Shown here: one piece after another, positions 47,690 to 58,437 of the stretch
How positions within the stretch are numbered: the stretch's first letter is position 1
How the letters are laid out: every line of letters begins with the position of its first letter
Assembly (NCBI GenBank): GCA_029168955.1
Contig: JAPDOI010000877.1
Span: forward strand, 124,001 to 188,000
Direction: 5' to 3'
DNA length: 64,000 nt
Origin: Aplectana chamaeleonis
Lineage: Eukaryota > Nematoda > Chromadorea > Rhabditida > Cosmocercidae
The notes under the pieces: generated by a model
What the model saw: only the letters and a program-made list of their open reading frames with translations
Databases searched by the model: none
What the model was told of the DNA's origin: nothing
Program-made: the position numbers and the translations under genes

Positions 47690-49640
47690 CTAGTAGTCCA
47701 GCCGTGTCCATTTTTCACGGTCGTTCAAGCCACAAGTTTGAACACATTCCATCCAGCTGTCACTATTCCATTTCCTGCGGGAAACGAAACATCGCGCCTG
47801 AACGCTGTCTTTCGATGCGCCGAGAGTGACTTTAAATCCTGCTTTAACCACATCCGTCCAGAACTTTCGCCTACGCCCAGGTGGCCGTTTCCAGACAGGA
47901 TTTGGAAAAGCATTTTTTAAAGCGTGTTGTACGAGACGATCCGGCGTTCTTCTTAGTATATGCCCGAGCAGTCGAAGTCGACTTCTTCTCCATTGCTGCT
48001 TGAGATGGCGCGTTAGGAGATGCTGGCACACTCCCTCCGTGTCAAGCGTTGATGTACTGCGTCGATTTCCTTGTAAAGGTCTTCGTTATGGCATACACGC
48101 GGCCAGAAATATCAAGCAAACGCCTAAAAGCTTCCTCTCCGTGCAATCCAACCTTTTCCATCTGCGTTTTTCGGTAGCTGCCCACGTCTCCGATCCGTAC
48201 ATCATGATGAGAAGGCGAATAGCGGCGGATAAGGTGAGACGCGCAACTTCTGACTTCCTTCGCGATGGTGGTAGACCACAAACGCTTGGTTAGAGAATTG
48301 AATGCGCAGACGTAGCTTTTTCGCATACATCGTTGTCGAATATCCGCTGCATAACTACCTGCCATCGTTCTTCAGCAAACAGCCCAAATAACAGAAATCG
48401 TCCACCAGTTCGATACGTTGTCACGTCCACACAAACTCCAGTTGAAGGCCTCTGAGAGACCCACATCTGCTTGCATTGTGTCGGGACGAAGACAGAAGTC
48501 CATAGGCTGCGGCATACTTCCGAAACGAGGTTCACAATCCTTTGCAGTTTTGCACGTTGTTTTCAGCGAATAACCACAAAATGTCGTCGGCGTACTTCAG
48601 GTCGACAAAGGGAGCGTCCTGATGGTGTTAGGGATCACATCCGCAGGAAACTGTTCCTGCAACTCTACGGCATGATGTCATCAACGGCGAAGTTGAAAAA
48701 GAAAAGGTCCTGCAACGGCCTCCTTGCCTTACTCACTGTTTTCACCTCGAAAGCTGACGTAAATCCGATTGAGGTGTATTGCGAACTGCTGCTGTTGTTC
48801 TCCTTTGTTCATGTCCTCGATTAACCGAACATACTTTTCCGGGACTCCGATCTGCTCGCAGAGCATTGGAGCAATCGATCACGATGAGGAGAGAGGTCGA
48901 ACGCGGCTTCCAAAGTCCAAAAAAGGCAACGAAGCTGTAATGGCTTCTGAAAACCGCTGCCACGATTCAATTAATACTCTTCTCACGACGAACACTTGGT
49001 CGATGGTCGATCTTCCAGGTTCGAAAACCACGGCTTGCTCATCCTCTGGTCGTTCCTTCACGATGTTTGATAAGTCGCTCGAGAATTGATACGTTTCTAA
49101 AAACCTTGCAGTACATGACACGAAGTAGAGAGATTCCTCTGTAGTTCTTAGGATCCGTGACGGATAGCTTCTTGTGAAGAGGGTACGATGATCCGCATGT
49201 CTCCACGAATCGGGTATTCTTTCTAAACTCATCCATATATGGCACGGATGGTGTTGGTCATTTCCTACGAATCCCAGACGGAGCGAAGAGCTTTCAGCAT
49301 TTCAGCAGTGATGTTTGCCAGTCATCTCCACCTGCCTTTCCATTCTTCATTTTCCGGACACAATCCAAAAAACTTCCAGACTCAGTTTCGGCGGTTCCTC
49401 ACCATTGACATCAGTAATCAGTGCTCTCTGAACATGCGGGAGCTCCAGGTACTGATGGCGCTGGACTGATTCAGTAGAGTGAAACTGAAGTAATCCTTCC
49501 ATATTGGCAGCGTCGCATCACCAGCACTGCAACTCCATTGGTGAGTGTTCAAGACAGGAGAACATCTCTTCATCTTCCCCGCACTATACTGTCGCAGCAA
49601 CGTGTGTAGGCTTTCCTCGGATTCTTCTCCTCCCAAGCCT
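47690..49640 (-). pseudogene. RTE copy 2: reverse transcriptase and C-terminus, many indels
   Basis: Reading from 49640 downward, the reverse-transcriptase motifs of copy 1 appear in rapidly changing frames: YPLHKKLSVTDPKNYRGISL, EPGRSTIDQVFVVRRVL, then QMWVSQRPSTGVCVD, and the C-terminal block in one frame of 113 codons (48031-47690): RLRLLGHILRRTPDRLVQHA, PPGRRRKFWTDVVK and RKWNSDSWMECVQ. In the last block the frame is better than in copy 1 at one site and worse at others. No functional protein as sequenced. Confidence 0.85.
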
Positions 49641-49709
49641 TCTCGAACTCCTTAGCGCCAGCTCTACACGTCCACTCGTTCGCGGTCACTTTGAAGCTGC
49701 CGGACGCAA

Positions 49710-50905
49710 CTTCCTCCTCAGACGCTTCTCCTCCACAGAAGTTTCCTGCAGTTCGGAGAGCACATACTCTGGATGTAGGTAGATCTGTTGTTTCTTCTGG
49801 AGACCAGTGAGGCGAACTTCTTCTTAGGCTGTACAACCGGGAGTGCTCTCTTTCCGGAAAAGCGTCCTGGATGCATTTGACAAAAGAATCCGCGTCGCAT
49901 AAGGGTTTCTTCTCTATGTGATCCGTACTCCGATGTCACTGAATAGAAACGCGTTGTCGGAAATTCCTTCTGCACTCCTTCATCTCTGAGACTTGTCATG
50001 TCAATCCTCTGGAGGAGGCTGAGCCTCTCGCTTCCTCTTATGAATCCTCGCAGTGAAGTTCAACAGAACAGGACGGTGATCCGAATCGAATGCGACATCC
50101 TGGCTACAGCTTCTAGATCTTCGAATGTCCGATACTGGAATATTCCTCGTACAGGACATATAGTCAAGCTGTAGTTTCAAAGTTGTCATCTTCCTCCAGC
50201 TTCCGCTGCTCTTCTGGAGATCAGCCGGGTTCGGTCCCTGCCACGTGGCGTTGATGGCGGCGATAGATTCTCTCTTGAATGTCGATGCAATAATCAGACC
50301 ACTGCTGTGTTCACAAAAGTCGGACAAGGCGGTAGCCATTGATCCGATGTATTGCTCCACTGGGTAGAACCATTTTACCGAGTACTTCGGATTCCTGATC
50401 AAGAGTCCCATATCTTAGAGCAATTTGCGTCAATCCCCACGATTTAACAGCATGCTTGACAAGGTATCCCTGGCCAGCAACGTATTGAGTTCCTCATAAA
50501 ACGCATCCTTCGAATTGTCTTCGGCGGTTTCAAGTGGGCGCATGAGCACTCACTATCCACAGATTGAATCCTCTGTGATCCCGCAGTCGTACGAATGCAT
50601 TCCGACACGAACGTTGAGGCCGAACCTCCTTGACCATACCATTGAAATCCTTCCTTACAGCTATTGCAGGTACAGCCTCCCACTCTCTCCTATCGTCATG
50701 CGTTGCCGCAGTAGATGGGTGTACTCTCCGACGCTGATGACGGGTCTATCCATGGGAGGCGGGTTTCCTGCAAAGCAGCAAACGGTGCATGGAAATAGCT
50801 CAAGAAGTCTGGATAAGCGCAGTTTTTTGGATATCGCACTCGACAGCGATCGACAGTTCAGAATTGTGGCGAAATTGTGGCTTGTGGCCAAAGACTCCGC
50901 ATGAC
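49710..50905 (-). pseudogene. RTE copy 2: endonuclease region, many indels
   Basis: Short frames carry the endonuclease motifs of copy 1: NCRSLSS near 50870, KLQLDYMSCTRNIPVSDIRR and FDSDHRPVLLNFTARIHKRK near 50120-50040. The same residues as copy 1 are encoded, but the frame changes every 50-150 nt. The 5' end of the element lies beyond the MITE, at 51728-51834. Confidence 0.85.
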
Positions 50906-51003
50906 TCCCTAGGTACGGATCCTAAGGTGTTTACTGGACCAGAGGCCTTAGTGTGCCGGACGGCGACACCTTTATGCAATGTGCGGGATACTTTCGCGAT
51001 ATA

Positions 51004-51725
51004 CTCAGGCAAACCATCGCTCCGAGCAGGACCGGCCCCTCCCAATTATGACGTCATCGCCGGAGAGCGGCCGAAAAGGGCCAAACTGGCACCGCGGTCC
51101 CTGTCCGATGCCAGTTCGCCCCTCGGTCGCTCTCAGGTCGCTCTCGGGGCCACAGCGGTGCCATCGCCAGAGATAGAGAGACGCGGGATTGGCTGTTCTT
51201 TGAGTGATAACGTGCGAGCCACGTTATCACTCAAGAACAACCAATTTGCAGGTATAAGGCGGCTCGCCTCGTGTAGACGGGTAGTTGGCCTTTCGAGGCC
51301 ACTCTTGAGAGGTGACCTCGGATCACTCTCAGGATGACAATTTTGGCGGCCGAGGGGATCCTCCATGGCCCGCAGTGGGGAATGCTTCCTCATTGCGGAT
51401 CATGCTGGGATGGTATCCTGGTTGCGGCCTGTGGCAGGATTAACCTCCTGACCCACAGGCTGTAACAGGTGCCTTATCCTCTTAACAGGCTTAATTCTCT
51501 CCAGAAGAGGCGGAAATAAAGAAAATTTAGCAATTAGGAAATTTTTCAAAATCGCCCGAACAGAGACCGCAGTGCCAGTTGGGACCGAAGATCGCTCCGA
51601 GCGATACTGCTGTGGCCCAGAGCGGCTGCTGTGGCCCGAGTAGATGGGTAAATTTCGCTCGGAGCAGAGAGGCAGCGCCGCACGAGTAGCTCTCCGGTAC
51701 CGCTCGGAGCGATGGTTTGCCTGAG
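51004..51725. mobile_element. 722-bp MITE with TA duplication, inside RTE copy 2
   Basis: Ends are inverted repeats starting CTCAGGCAAACCATCGCTCC and perfect for 24 bp (about 30 of 32 overall). TA flanks both sides (51002-51003, 51726-51727), and RTE copy 1 shows the undisturbed single TA at 9213-9214. The palindromic word CGCTCCGAGCG recurs inside (e.g. near 51593). No transposase. A TA duplication points to the Tc1/mariner group or a relative, but these termini do not start with the usual mariner CAGT/TTAGG-type ends, so the mobiliser is unknown. Confidence 0.92.
51188..51243. repeat. Near-perfect hairpin inside the MITE
   Basis: Two arms of about 25 bp (core GAGTGATAACGTG / CACGTTATCACTC) around a 5-nt loop CGAGC. 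One mismatch and one 1-nt bulge occur in the outer stem. It may be the relic of a smaller element that inserted in the MITE, or a structural element of it. Confidence 0.85.
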
Positions 51726-51834
51726 TAGTTGTGCCCGCTATATCAACAGGCATTCCCTGTACACTCAAACGTCTGCTGGGTTCAGTGTACGAGGCACCAA
51801 ATACAGGTACCAACAGACTTGTATACACACCCCC

Positions 51835-51845
51835 GACAAACGTTT
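51835..51845. repeat. Right target-site duplication of RTE copy 2
   Basis: GACAAACGTTT, partner of 47597-47607. Confidence 0.88.
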
Positions 51846-51937
51846 ATATAACTTAAATATTTTTTCCCATTTCAAAATCAACCAATAATTTTCTCGACTT
51901 CTCTGCGCTTAATAACTAACAAGTATTTCAAAAAATT

Positions 51938-52104
51938 ACCTTTAGAAGTACATGTCTTCTAATACTCAGGAAACTATTTCCTGTGTACTTCTATTAGAGG
52001 TGTACTTCAAATAGAGGCTGTACTTCTAATTCTCAGCTCTCTCCTTTTGGTGTACCTCTATTACAGGTGTACGTCTAATAGGGGTGTGCTTCTATTACTC
52101 GGCG
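51938..52104. repeat. GTGTACTTCTA-type tandem array, copy 1
   Basis: About eight imperfect units of 17-20 bp (AGAGGTGTACTTCTAAT and variants), with a CTCAG spacer between groups. The same arrangement, including a TGTACTTCTAAT.CTCAG block, occurs at 53950-54118 in the same direction. Confidence 0.8.
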
Positions 52105-53949
52105 CGATTTTGGGAATTCCCAGTGGTAGACTGTTCGCAGTTCCGGCAGATTTCCAGTAAAATACCGAAAATTTGTATGTAATGACATTGCAGACCGCAA
52201 CCACGAAAACTTAGCCGCCAGGTTCCGTCCAGAGCAGACGACAATCGGCAGGCGTCAGTCGCGACTCAAGCGCTGTCGTATGACGCCAGGCGGCTGGCGC
52301 ATGCAACGTCCGAGGACGAGGACGGCAAGGGCTCAGATAAAAACAGCCCACTTCCCGCCGGCCAAGTCGGGCTGGTCGACTTCGCGCGGCCCCAATTTTG
52401 TGGGCGTGGCACGGCGCCCCCACTTCCCGCTGACAGAGGCTTTACCGTCTTTCCGCGGAGTGTCGGCGGGCAGTCGGCTATTGCTGGGGTCATCGAACAC
52501 TCACTCATCGATTCCCACTCTGATATCATCATTGCACCACCCACTAGAGTGGAGCCAATGAACAATTGACGAGCAGAGAAGGCTGTGTTGGGGCTCTTTC
52601 TAAAACCCGCGCTGTGTGCGACGCTGGCCTTGGGCAGGTGAACCACTGTCCGTTAATGGCATCTGAGAATGGGAAGGCTGTAAGAAGCAGTGAGTGTAGG
52701 GAGGTTCCCCGTAGAAGCTCACTCCTTACTTATCAAATGCAGTTCAAGATGAAATCCCCAGGAGCGGATTTTTCGAATTTTGTTAGGAGAGATCTTTACT
52801 TAAAAGGTGATTTTTAGATGTGCCGCAAACTGTTTTAGAATTGTCTTCTGTCCGTCATCAGATTAGCCGTAAGGCGGTGGCAGAAGGGCCGCAAAGTGCG
52901 TGTTCACCGTATACGGGCAGTCAACGAAACAGCGCTGCCGACTGCCCGCGACCGATCTATTGGCCTTCTGCGGGAGGGGTTACGGGACGTCGGCTAGTGG
53001 TACCGCGGGAAGTGTGATGTCTCTATCTGAGGGGTTAGCGATGGTATCGATAATACTAGTGACAGCCGTTATTGCCGCTATGCTTCCACCATCTGCGACT
53101 GGCCGGCTGCAGTGGTCGGTGGGGAGTCAGATACATAACAAATGTTAAAGATGCAAACCCCCAGCGTCACTTGACGCTAGAACGTCTGCTATGGACGGAG
53201 CCTTAGGCTCAATCGGGTTGTGGCTTACACAATTACTGATGTTATTTTCGAAACCACAATTCACACCCTTCCCAAATGGATTTCCTCGAAAAATTTTAAA
53301 AGTTTGGTATCGCTCTCGTTGTTACTTGCTTTATAAAGAAGAGAGAGACCTAAGGGAATCGACTCCTTAGTTCTCAAAACAATGGAACTGATCACCTTTC
53401 GAGTCGTCCAGAGCGATTGAATAAGCGCGGTTCTTGAACGACTTGACGACAGCTCTTCCAGAGCAGAGTTCTTTGCGTCCACAACCCACTGTAAGAAAAT
53501 TATACCTCTGGTGCTTCCTGATTTCCTCATCGTATAAACTATTCCTCTACATGAACGCTCAAATCTCTATAACGCTGGGGAATCTTGGCTTTTCAAGGAC
53601 CGCTGAAGTCAGCATAATGGGCTAAAAAAAAGTTACTTTTGGATGATCAAAATCAAATCAAATCGGAATTTTAGTAAAGTACGCAAATGAACTCCGTGCA
53701 TTCGCCGTGATTTACAGCAATGTGATTCAGTTGTTTTTTTTCTGGGTCATTTGAAGTTCGCTCAAGTTTCATCGGAAGTTGTCCCACACAAACAATCTTT
53801 GATTGAGAAAAGAATGGCCGATAGTTTTTTTTGTGATTATTTAAACCTCACAATATTGAAAAAAACATCTCGTGCAAACTGGTCTCTCTCGAACGTCACG
53901 TTCGTATTGCCAAACACTTACCCCGTACCTGAGGTCTATTCCGAAGAGA
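52105..53949. other. Unassigned DNA between two similar tandem arrays
   Basis: The ORFs at 52266-52646 (minus) and 52900-53148 (plus) are the longest. The latter ends with a hydrophobic run (LAMVSIILVTAVIAAMLP) that could span a membrane, but neither has a domain I recognise. The flanking direct arrays could make this a single inserted element. Confidence 0.35.
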
Positions 53950-54118
53950 AGTGTACTTGCAAAAGAGGTGTACTCAAATAGAGGATGTACTTCTAATACT
54001 CAGACCTCTGCTTAATATGTACTTTTAATAGAGGTGTACTTCAAATAGAGGGTGTACTTCTAATGCTCAGCCTTCCCTTTTAGGTGTACTTCAGATAGAG
54101 GGGTACTTGTATTAGAGA
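53950..54118. repeat. GTGTACTTCTA-type tandem array, copy 2
   Basis: Same unit and internal spacer pattern as 51938-52104, about 2 kb away, same orientation. It is followed by an ATACGGTATA motif. Confidence 0.8.
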
Positions 54119-54489
54119 AAATACGGTATATTCATTCAGGCGTAAAAGTATAATAAATGCCGATGACCAAACGTCTTTAGAAAAATAATTGTCGGAAGAA
54201 AGAAAAGTCACTACATTTGAAGGCATTAGGTTTTTCGATTTTATTTTTTATTTTCTTCGAGGTTTCTAGAAAACCCAGCATTTTAGCACAATTTTTAGCT
54301 GGCTAGTTTTAGTAACAAAAATGGAAACTGTTCTGAAGGACCAGGGACTAATATGTGTAACCAGGCTGATAAGCTCTCTTCTAATGCTTTCCTGTTTCAC
54401 CTTTTTTGAATGTAACTTTGATGTTGGTAGCTTAACAGCTTAAATAGGATAACGAACAATGTTTTGAGCAACCTTATTAAAAAATTATT
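54119..54489. other. Intergenic, AT-rich
   Basis: Nothing recognised between the tandem array and repeat R2 copy 2. Confidence 0.4.
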
Positions 54490-54945
54490 TTGGTACGCTG
54501 TCGACCCTCTCAAAAAAGTTGCGTGCCCCTCATAGTAAGGAAGACCTCGATGTGTCCCAGCAATAGAATATGATTAAAAAATGCTCCATTTTCTCAAAAC
54601 CTTTCAAAATGCTTTAAAATATGCTACATTAAATGTTTGAGAGCTTCGAAAAATGTTTTCTTCGATATCACAAAGAGTACGATGATATGCAGGTGTGGTA
54701 GGGTGGACCTAGAGAAAATTACAGGCGACAACATTCAAAATTACTGCCGAATATTCGAAGAAATCACTGAAAAAGACAGAGTAATACTATCTAAAAATCA
54801 GTATAATGAAGTGAAAAAATAGAAGAGTAGAATTTGAGTGTAAATCATCACGATAATTCTGTTAAGAATGAAAATATATGGACGCTCGATCGGTCAAACC
54901 CCTTCCAAACACCGCCAAACCTACCTCCTGGAGGTGGGTTGGAAT

Positions 54946-56895
54946 CAGGGATGTGCAGCAATTGCCGGTTGCCGGTTGCCCATTACCGTTTGCCGGTCGT
55001 TTTCGGACGATTTTTGTCGGTTGTCGTTTGCCGGTTTTCGTCTCCCTTTTCGACAAATTTCGGCAAAAAGTGAGCGACAGATAACAAACGCGGCGTTCAG
55101 GACGCGCATGGTAAGCCCGATAAGCTTTTTGCGACCGGTTCGAAAGGAGAGAGACAGGCTATCCATACTTTAAAAACTCCAAGCCATTTGATGTAACTCG
55201 GGGCAATTAATGTTAGGCTCTTTGGGGCAAGAATCAACACCCTGAAAATTTTAGGAGAGGACATAAAGGGTTCAGGAAAAAGCACTGGATGGCACGATTT
55301 GTTTCAGATATTTGGTAACAATCCATTTCTATTGAGATCATCTTACTTCATAATAAACGGCTAGGAGTTGACCGGTATCCGTTGAGCGCAGATTACGCGG
55401 TACATAACTGGGAGCGCACAGTGCGGCGGAGAAGCATGTGGGACCCAACTGGAAGTGCGCCAAGCGTCGGGAAAAGTAAGTGGGACCGAACTAGAACGGT
55501 ACCAGAAGCCAGGAAAATGGTAGGGCCCGACAGGAACGTGCCAAGTGTCGGTAGCTGGCTAGGAGTGCGCAGAGCGCGGAGGAATGCGTGCAAGGCTTTG
55601 CTGAGAGTGCGTCACTGTCTTGGAGTGTAAGTAAGACTTCACTGGGAAACGAAAAGCTTAGTGTAAGAAATGCTGAACTTCATTGACAGTTTGTGGGCAG
55701 TATCGCCGAAAACATTCTTCTGTGTTGAAAGTTGGAGTTTTGAGTTCGAAGGGTCGGAGAGAGTGTAGACGGCGTGGGGAGCATCCATTACGATTAGATT
55801 CTTTGCTTGACCATAAACTGGATGCACGGACTCGGAAGTGTTAAGTTGGGAGGAAGGGGTGGCGTATAGTTTGGGAAGGAGGTGATTTGAGACAACCGCG
55901 GTTTTTGAGGACTTGTATATTAAGAAAAGCCTGAGAAACTACCCAATTGCATGTTTTTGAGTTTTGAGCGCGCAGATCAGGAGAATTTTATGAGTCGAAG
56001 GCAGCGTTCATACGTCGCGAGAGCGGGCGCCCCCACTGTTGTGCGCCTCTCGACGCTCCTCAACGCTGGAGCAGCCCGTGCCCGCAAATGAACACAGGCA
56101 AGCACTCTTTACCTCGTGTTGATTCGATTGAAAACGTTTGATCGCCTGATCAACCGCTCGAGTCGGCGCAACGGCTGATGACTTCCCACGGTTTTTGACT
56201 TCCGTGGTGGGATTATGGAATACAAGGGCGGTAGTTTTGCTACAGGTTTAATGCCACCTGCTTTAGCGATGGAGCAGTGCTGCTTGCTTCGTGGGACTGT
56301 AGCAAGCGCGCGAGAGCGAGCGGGCGAAGGCTAGCAAGAAGGAACGCCTGTGAGCGGCTAGCGAATCGTGTTCCACCTATGGCCATCGATTTTGCGTAAT
56401 CGCACGCTCTCGCCACGTATGGACGGAGCCGAAGGGGGGAGGGTTGCAAATCTCGAGTGCTCGCCCTCTAAACATTGATTGCACCATACTTAAAATGTGT
56501 GCGATGAATCTGAAACATGAAACAGTTGACTAGTATTTCGGAAAACGTCGATATTAGAGAGCCTCTGAGAATTGCTATCCTTTCACCAAACACCAGTGTT
56601 CAATGCAGTACTCATTCCGGTACTGATTTTTTATATCAGGTATTGTTCCAACGAAAAAAGTGTTCAACTTTTTGTAGTGTTATTGTAAAGCCACATCCAC
56701 AAAGCCAAATCCTAGCTATTGAAATACGAAGTGTGCATGAGAAATTAGTGTTTTTATCGATACTTTTAAAACATTTGTATGGTTTTCGTACAAGGTTTTA
56801 TTTATTCTGCCGTTTGTCGTTTGCCGGGCGTTTTTGAACAAATTTTGTCGATTTCCGTTTGCCGGATTTTCAAAATCGTTTGCCGCACATCCCTG
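54946..56895. mobile_element. hAT-type element, 1950 bp, inside repeat R2
   Basis: Termini CAGGGATGTGC and GCACATCCCTG, with an exact 8-bp duplication GTTGGAAT at 54938-54945 and 56896-56903. Subterminal DNA at both ends is built from GTTTGCCGG/GGTTGCC repeats running in the same direction, followed at the left by complementary CGGCAAA. Inside, 55406-55632 is a degenerate version of the 42-bp minisatellite at the end of the window. Short ORFs occur but no transposase was recognised. Confidence 0.92.
55406..55632. repeat. Degenerate 40-42-bp minisatellite inside the hAT element
   Basis: About five units starting CTGGGAGCGCACAGTGCGG, CTGGAAGTGCGCCAAGCG and so on, each containing a GTGGGACC/GGGACCGA block. 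Period and words match the 42-bp array at 62533-64000 (GTGGGAGTGCGCAGGACGCC, GTGCGGGACC). Confidence 0.6.
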
Positions 56896-56960
56896 GTTGG
56901 AATCCAACCCCTCCGTGGCCCAACCCAACCCCGTGGCGCGTATTCATGCATGCCGATTAG

Positions 56961-57459
56961 CGGTGTTACACTGTCCCAACCCTAACACAACCCAGCCGAA
57001 AACGTACGTGCACGCCGCTCCGAACGAGTGTTGCCTATCAGGTCAACGCTTTGCCCGTGCCGTATTTCGCGCTGCTTTACGAATCGGCACAGCATGAGAG
57101 GGCGGGATCGGGAGGAAACTATCACGGTACCATCGCGGACCGCGAGTGTACTTCGGTACTAGCGCGGCACCCTTGGTAACGATCGCGGTAGCACCATGGG
57201 TTGAGCACAAGAGTGTCAACGGATGGGTCGGTCGGGTAACTATCGCGAGACGGACGCTGATCGCGGGAACTCTGCGGTAACAGCGCCAAAGATAGAAACT
57301 CTCAGAGCTGTTGAATATTATCATAATCGAAGGGACTCGTAACACAACTAATTTTGGAGCTGATTTTTTCTGCTTGAACTTTATGAATGAGGAAGAAACT
57401 TCGTTTGTATCGAAGTTGGTAACAGCGAAGAAATTGAATTTCATCATTTATTTGAACCC
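56961..57459. other. Intergenic, no gene supported
   Basis: A GC-rich part with CGCGGTA words (57100-57290), then AT-rich sequence. Its ORFs have no recognisable content. Confidence 0.35.
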
Positions 57460-58250
57460 TAGATATACTGTGCTTCTCTGCGTAAAGTTCCGCTCCGCGA
57501 TCGCGTATCGAGACGCTTCGCGGCCCACGCAGTCGAGCCGGACAAGATTCCAGCGTCGCAGCCGATCAGCTCATTGTAGGTGTTTTTTTCGTCTTCTTTA
57601 ATTTTCCGAGTTTCTTCTGTTACTTAACCCGTCCTTCTGTGTTTCTTCATATATTAAGGTGTTATAATATCTACATGCACACTAATTTTTCTCTCCAGAT
57701 GCCGTCAGAACAACTCCTAGGGCAGAAAAAAATTTCGAAGGGGGTGTAAATTTTTTATTCTCTTTTTTAGGATTCTGTTCTCATTTTGTTTTTTTAGCAT
57801 TCAAATAATTTTTATGAATGTTTGGTTTCATGATTCTCCTTTGTTTTTTCCAAGGATAACTCCGATTTAATCCCGAATTCGATCGATTTTGGAATAAAAC
57901 CGGAACTATCCTAGGAAACCAAACAATCATATAAATCATTGGAATGTAAGAAAGATAAACAAAAAGAGAGGCTCACAAAAATAAACATGAAATAAAAAAT
58001 TACCTACCATCATGAATTATTTCACCCCTTGAGGTTGTTGCGGAGGAATCTGGAATGAAAAAATTAGTGTGCATGCAGATATAGCACTCTAATATATGAA
58101 GAAACACATATGGACGAGTTTAGTTACAGAAGAAACCAAGAAAATTGAAGAAAACGAAAAATAATTCAATCAGGTGATCGGCTGCGGCGCTGGAATCTCG
58201 TCCGGCTCGATTGCGGAGCGGAATTGGACTCAGGGAAGCACAGTACACCA
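57460..58250. repeat. 0.8-kb imperfect palindrome
   Basis: The arms meet near 57882 (GGATAACTCCGATTTAATCC facing GGAATAAAACCGGAACTATCC) and continue outward: CATATATTAAGGTGTTATA facing the inverse of TAGCACTCTAATATATG, GATTCCAGCGTCGCAGCCGA facing the inverse of TCGGCTGCGGCGCTGGAATC, and TACTGTGCTTCTCTG facing CAGGGAAGCACAGTA. The right arm overlaps a minus-strand ORF (58437-58120); the left arm holds its decayed mirror. Same organisation as the palindrome at 27054. Confidence 0.82.
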
Positions 58251-58437
58251 ACGGAATGAAACCGTTTTGCGATAATATTGCCTCAGCTTGCTGCGGGGAT
58301 TTGGGACTCACACAATTTTGCGTATCCTCTGGTTCGGGGTTGAATTTATTGTGTGCCATTGCGGACTCGCTGCGTATTGCTTTCATACGAGCTTCCTCGT
58401 CCGCCCTCTTCAAATGATCATGTAAGTTTTTCTTCAT
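58160..58437 (-). CDS. Possible exon of unknown gene, partly in the palindrome
   Basis: The minus-strand frame starting at 58437 reads MKKNLHDHLKRADEEARMKA, AMAHNKFNPEPEDTQNCVSP, QQAEAILSQNGFIPLVYCAS and ends near RDSSAAADHLIE before running into AT-rich sequence. The composition looks like real protein. A fragment of the same exon (TTCAACCCCGAACCAGAGGA) recurs at about 59120-59141 in the opposite orientation. No family recognised. Either an exon of a lineage-specific gene or a piece of a mobile element. Confidence 0.35.

Larger units (their letters stand above)
47608..51834 (-). mobile_element. RTE-type non-LTR retrotransposon, copy 2, full length
   Basis: Aligns end to end with copy 1 (6053-9321) and has an exact 11-bp target duplication. 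Without the 722-bp MITE and its duplicated TA, it is about 3.50 kb, roughly 230 bp longer than copy 1. The excess is spread over many insertions of 1-5 nt, often duplicating neighbouring bases. The 3' end carries repeats of AAGTCAAGT/AAGTGGCTAAGTC. Y-A-D-D codons are intact (48583-48594). Like copy 1, it cannot be translated as one chain. Confidence 0.92.
54490..56960 (+). repeat. Interspersed repeat R2, copy 2, split by a hAT element
   Basis: 54490-54945 and 56896-56960 together match the uninterrupted copy at 44665-45125. Joined across the hAT, the sequence reads GGGTTGGAATCCAACCCC, as expected from the other copy. Confidence 0.75.

Noticed and set aside
51938..54118. LTR retrotransposon bounded by the two tandem arrays
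   Set aside because: The arrays lack TG...CA ends, primer-binding site and polypurine tract, and no pol domain lies between them.
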